A stretch of DNA of 8,945 bases, taken from the NCBI GenBank assembly GCA_013140955.1, contig JABFRY010000460.1, positions 1 to 8,945 of the forward strand. The letters run 5' to 3'. Made by a program: the position numbers and the translations under genes. This DNA is from Acidobacteriota bacterium. GTDB lineage: Bacteria > Acidobacteriota > Vicinamibacteria > Vicinamibacterales > UBA2999. The notes beneath the pieces are model-generated. The model saw only the letters and a list, made by a program, of their open reading frames with translations. It did no database searches and was not told the DNA's origin. This document shows, one piece after another, positions 6,666-8,945 of this stretch. Numbering within the stretch: position 1 is the first letter of the stretch; each line of letters begins with the position of its first letter.

Positions 6666-7732
6666 CGTGCCACCTGGCCGCCGATGGGGGCTTCCTGGCG
6701 CCAGAGGCCGAGCGCCTTCTGCACCGCGCGGTCGGAGAAGCTGAAGAGCACCGCGTCCTCCTCGGAGGCGTGCGTCACGGGCATCCAGGAGGGCACGACG
6801 AAGATGTCCTTCGGTCCCCAGGTGATGTCCTGGTCGCCGATGCGCGTGGTGCCCCGGCCCTCGACCACGTTGAAAACGGTGGCGTCGGTGCTTCGCGAGG
6901 CGAGCCCGCGGAAGCCCTTCGGCAGCAGCTGCATGAAGGCGGCGATGGTCGGCATGGGAAAGCCGCCCGTGGCGGGGTTCACGTAGCGCAGCTTCACCCC
7001 GTGACAGGGGTCGAGCGGCCCGTTCGTCAGCAGGTGGTGCAGCGTCTCGCGCGACCGGTCGTAGGGATACGAGAAGATCGGCGACGACTGCCGCGTGGGC
7101 ACGTAGTCCACCGGCAGCATGTTCGCGCCATAGCGGGTGGGGGCGTCGCCCTCGGGCCTCGAGATGGGCTGTGTCTCCTCCGGATGATGCTCGGCGAAGC
7201 CCGTGTCCATCAGGTTGACGATGGGCACGTCGAGTCCGTCCATCCAGATCACCGGCTCCGATCCCGGATTGCCGTGGTCGTGGAACGTCCACGACGGCGT
7301 AAGGATGAAGTCCCCCGGACGCATCGTCGTCCGCTCGCCATCCACCGCCGTGTAGCCGCCCTGCCCTTCCATCACGAAGCGCAGCGCGGACGCCACGTGC
7401 CGGTGGCTGGGCGCCACTTCGCCTGGCAGGATGAGCTGCAGGCCGGCGTAGAGGCTCTGCGTCACCACGGAGGCGCCAGGCAGGCCGGGGTTCTCGAGCA
7501 CCAGCACGCGACGTTCGGCCTGCTTGGCGGTGATGCGCTCGCCGGCTTCCATCAGCAGGGGCCGGACGTCCTGCCAGCGCCACACGGCGGGCACGCACCG
7601 GGGCTGCGGCTGCGCGGGCACGAGTGCGCCGAGCACCTCCCAGAGCGGCGCCACGTTGCGCTGCGACAGGCGCTCGTAATACTCACGCATCCCCGCTGAA
7701 TCCGGCTTCACGTAGAACGGTGCTGATTCCAT
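6662..7732 (-). CDS. Gentisate 1,2-dioxygenase-family bicupin ring-cleavage enzyme
   Basis: The family uses Fe(II) and O2 to open gentisate between the carboxyl- and hydroxyl-bearing carbons, giving maleylpyruvate. Relatives act on salicylate or 1-hydroxy-2-naphthoate. The 356-residue length fits. The first cupin (about 95-165) has iron ligands His110-x-His112 in the SHRHVASALRFVMEG block. The third His lies in PSWTFHDHGN (His151, with His153 beside it). The second cupin (about 265-345) keeps the family fold, with FNVVEGRG, IFVVPSW and SFSDRAVQKALGLWRQE. It lacks an HxH motif (RSTDATV instead), so only the N-terminal domain should bind iron. The start is ATG at 7732 because a strong GAGGGGGAA ribosome site lies about 5 nt upstream. 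An upstream GTG at 7765 would add 11 residues. The gene is followed with a 4-nt overlap by maleate isomerase and preceded by the FAH-family gene, which supports gentisate or a substituted gentisate as substrate. Confidence 0.87.
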   Translation of the reverse strand: MESAPFYVKPDSAGMREYYERLSQRNVAPLWEVLGALVPAQPQPRCVPAVWRWQDVRPLLMEAGERITAKQAERRVLVLENPGLPGASVVTQSLYAGLQLILPGEVAPSHRHVASALRFVMEGQGGYTAVDGERTTMRPGDFILTPSWTFHDHGNPGSEPVIWMDGLDVPIVNLMDTGFAEHHPEETQPISRPEGDAPTRYGANMLPVDYVPTRQSSPIFSYPYDRSRETLHHLLTNGPLDPCHGVKLRYVNPATGGFPMPTIAAFMQLLPKGFRGLASRSTDATVFNVVEGRGTTRIGDQDITWGPKDIFVVPSWMPVTHASEEDAVLFSFSDRAVQKALGLWRQEAPIGGQVAR

Positions 7733-7736
7733 GGCT

Positions 7737-7744
7737 TCCCCCTC
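7737..7744 (-). promoter_or_regulatory. Strong ribosome binding site of the dioxygenase gene
   Basis: Read on the minus strand this is GAGGGGGA, 4 nt from the ATG at 7732. It is a strong Shine-Dalgarno match in the train and decides between the ATG at 7732 and the upstream GTG at 7765. Confidence 0.6.
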
Positions 7745-7777
7745 GATCTCGCCGACACGAACCACTGACGACTGCTG

Positions 7778-7800
7778 GCAGCCACGCCTCTGATGGCTGC
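7778..7800 (-). repeat. Perfect 7-bp inverted repeat between FAH and dioxygenase genes
   Basis: GCAGCCA (7778-7784) and TGGCTGC (7794-7800) are exact reverse complements around a 9-nt loop. They sit in the longest gap of the gene train (7733-7813). In the transcript this would form a stable hairpin between the two coding regions. No T-run follows, so it is not a standard terminator. It could stabilise mRNA ends, act as a protein site, or be incidental. Confidence 0.5.
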
Positions 7801-7813
7801 ACGGAGCTGGTGG

Positions 7814-8728
7814 CTACACCGGTTCGCCGACCGCATTCTGGGCCGACGCGTCCACCGCCGGCTCCTCCGCGGCCCGCACCGACACCCGCATGCTGCCCAC
7901 CGACTGGATGGTCGCCACCACCTCGTCGCCCGGCACGATCGGGCTCACGCCTTCGGGCGTGCCGGTGAGCACGACGTCGCCCGGATGCAGCGTGTAGAAG
8001 GACGAGGCGAAGACGATGAGTTCACGCACGTCCTTGATCAGGTACCGCGTGTTGGACTTCTGGCGCTGTTCGCCGTTGACGGTGATCTCCAGGTCGAGCA
8101 CGTCAGGGTCGGCGATCTCGTCGGCCGTCACGAGCCAGGGCCCGAGCACGGTGTAGGTGTCCGGCGACTTCCGCAGGCTGCGATCCTCGGGACCGCGAAT
8201 GGTGATGTCGAGCCCGATGGCGTACCCGGCGATGTGGTCGAGGGCATCCTCGCGGCGCACGTGGCGGGCCGTCTTCCCGATGACGAACGCAAGCTCCACC
8301 TCGTGATCGGTCCGGCGGTCGGGCTTGCACACGGCAATGCCCTGTCCCGGCCCGACGAGCGAACTGGTGGCCTTGAGGAACACGCCCATCGTGTGGATGG
8401 CCGCGGTGTGACTTGGGTTGTTGTGGTGCAGGCGGCTGTCGCCGCGCACTTCCTCCAGGTGCTTCTGGTAGTTGACCGGCGCCGCAACGATCTTCCCGGG
8501 ATTGGCCACCGGGCTGAGCAGCGTCACCTGGTCGAGCGGCAGCGCCGGCGCGTCCGGCGCCAGCTCGCGAGCCCGCCGCAGCACGGCATCGAGGTGCGTG
8601 ACCAGCTGGTCGCTCGTGGGCAGGGGATAGCGATATCCGGGCAGCACGTCGAGCGCCCCGGTGACATCACGCACCACGGCGTCTTCCACGAGCCCCAGAC
8701 GATTGTCTCCAAACCGGCACAGTCGCAT
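7814..8728 (-). CDS. Fumarylacetoacetate hydrolase-family enzyme, likely acylpyruvate hydrolase
   Basis: FAH-family enzymes cleave C-C bonds of acylpyruvates, or isomerise and decarboxylate related diacids, using Mg2+ or Mn2+. The 304-residue protein has an N-terminal subdomain beginning MRLCRFGDNRLGLVED and a catalytic domain from about residue 75. Metal ligands are Glu143-x-Glu145 (DHEVELAFVIG) and Asp174 (IGLDITIRG). Other family blocks are NYQKHLEE (about 86-93), FLKATSSLVGPG (about 117-128) and LTGTPEGVSP (about 254-263). The start is ATG at 8728, with GGAAGGAAC about 8-16 nt upstream. A longer frame to 8794 would add a basic, non-conserved stretch and run into the preceding gene. Beside a gentisate-type dioxygenase and a maleate isomerase, the best reading is a maleylpyruvate hydrolase giving maleate and pyruvate. 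Fumarylpyruvate hydrolase or a hydroxyheptadienedioate isomerase cannot be excluded by sequence. Confidence 0.88.
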   Translation of the reverse strand: MRLCRFGDNRLGLVEDAVVRDVTGALDVLPGYRYPLPTSDQLVTHLDAVLRRARELAPDAPALPLDQVTLLSPVANPGKIVAAPVNYQKHLEEVRGDSRLHHNNPSHTAAIHTMGVFLKATSSLVGPGQGIAVCKPDRRTDHEVELAFVIGKTARHVRREDALDHIAGYAIGLDITIRGPEDRSLRKSPDTYTVLGPWLVTADEIADPDVLDLEITVNGEQRQKSNTRYLIKDVRELIVFASSFYTLHPGDVVLTGTPEGVSPIVPGDEVVATIQSVGSMRVSVRAAEEPAVDASAQNAVGEPV

Positions 8729-8753
8729 AAATCTCGTTCCTTCCGAATTCCCG

Positions 8754-8945
8754 CTAGCGCGCGGAGCATGGCGTCGGGTTCCAGCCCGACGCATCGTCCT
8801 GCTTCCTGAACTGCACCGTCCTGACGTAGGGGGCGTTCAGATACTGTGGATCCTCCAGGATCCGCGTGACCAGCAGGTACTCGTCGTCCTGCTGACCCGA
8901 CACCCGGGCGTAGTGCTCGGTGAGCACGGCATCGCCCCCATAGGG
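8754..8945 (-). CDS. C-terminal 63 residues of an unrecognised protein (5' end outside window)
   Basis: An open frame enters from the right edge and stops at TAG (8756-8754). The peptide starts PYGGDAVLTEHYARVSGQQ, contains LLVTRILEDPQYLNAPYVRT and ends WNPTPCSAR. It is rich in charged and aromatic residues, with one Cys near the end and no hydrophobic helix. Codon use is consistent with a real gene: third positions are mostly G or C, and no internal stop occurs. From memory, similar tails (strand, ILEDP-type segment, closing WNP-PC) occur in exported proteins of unknown function in Acidobacteria, but I could not verify this. The FAH-family gene starts 25 nt downstream on the same strand, so it is probably the preceding member of the same transcript. 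It may be a periplasmic or outer-membrane-associated component of uptake or lignin-type aromatic turnover, which is speculation. Confidence 0.65.
   Translation of the reverse strand, partial: PYGGDAVLTEHYARVSGQQDDEYLLVTRILEDPQYLNAPYVRTVQFRKQDDASGWNPTPCSAR

Noticed and set aside
4842..6986. A very long plus-strand open frame (714 codons)
   Set aside because: It is antisense to the MetE-like copy B, maleate isomerase and part of the dioxygenase genes, which have clear family motifs. The translation is His/Arg/Gly-rich with no recognisable domain, as expected for a mirror frame in GC-rich DNA.

Overview
The window is GC-rich (high-GC wobble positions throughout, frequent GTG and TTG starts) and reads as free-living bacterial chromosome. 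No tRNA, rRNA, insertion sequence, phage gene or CRISPR array was seen. The style of the two partial genes at the edges (exported proteins of unknown function) and the aromatic-catabolism content would fit a soil bacterium such as an acidobacterium of the Vicinamibacteria type. That placement is an impression from the sequence, not a demonstrated assignment.

Left part (1-2578). On the minus strand lies folE (GTP cyclohydrolase I, 593-1198), followed by an exported protein of unknown function. That protein's GTG start overlaps the folE end by 14 nt, and the gene runs off the left edge. Divergently transcribed on the plus strand is an EntS-type major facilitator transporter (about 1280-2578). 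The 81-bp divergent gap holds short inverted repeats and -10-like hexamers on both strands. A 92-bp convergent gap (2579-2670) with GC-rich repeats separates the transporter from the next block.

Right part (2671-8945). This is one long minus-strand gene train, read from right to left. It starts with the C-terminal end of an unrecognised protein. Then come a fumarylacetoacetate hydrolase (FAH)-family enzyme, a bicupin of the gentisate 1,2-dioxygenase family, a maleate cis-trans isomerase, a MetE-core-like zinc protein (copy B), a mandelate racemase-like enolase-superfamily enzyme, and a second MetE-core-like protein (copy A). Gaps are short (4-nt overlap to 81 nt), so an operon is likely.

Three of these enzymes form a readable pathway. 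The dioxygenase opens a gentisate-like ring to a maleylpyruvate-type product, the FAH-family enzyme hydrolyses it to pyruvate plus maleate, and the isomerase turns maleate into fumarate. This would be a gentisate route without a glutathione-dependent maleylpyruvate isomerase. The unexplained half is a pair of roughly two-thirds identical MetE-core-like proteins bracketing a mandelate racemase-like enzyme. Both copies keep the full His-Cys-Glu-Cys zinc site but lack the MetE N-terminal folate-binding half. They may process a methylated or thiol-linked precursor of the ring substrate, or dispose of its methyl group. This is the most likely place for undescribed biochemistry in the window.
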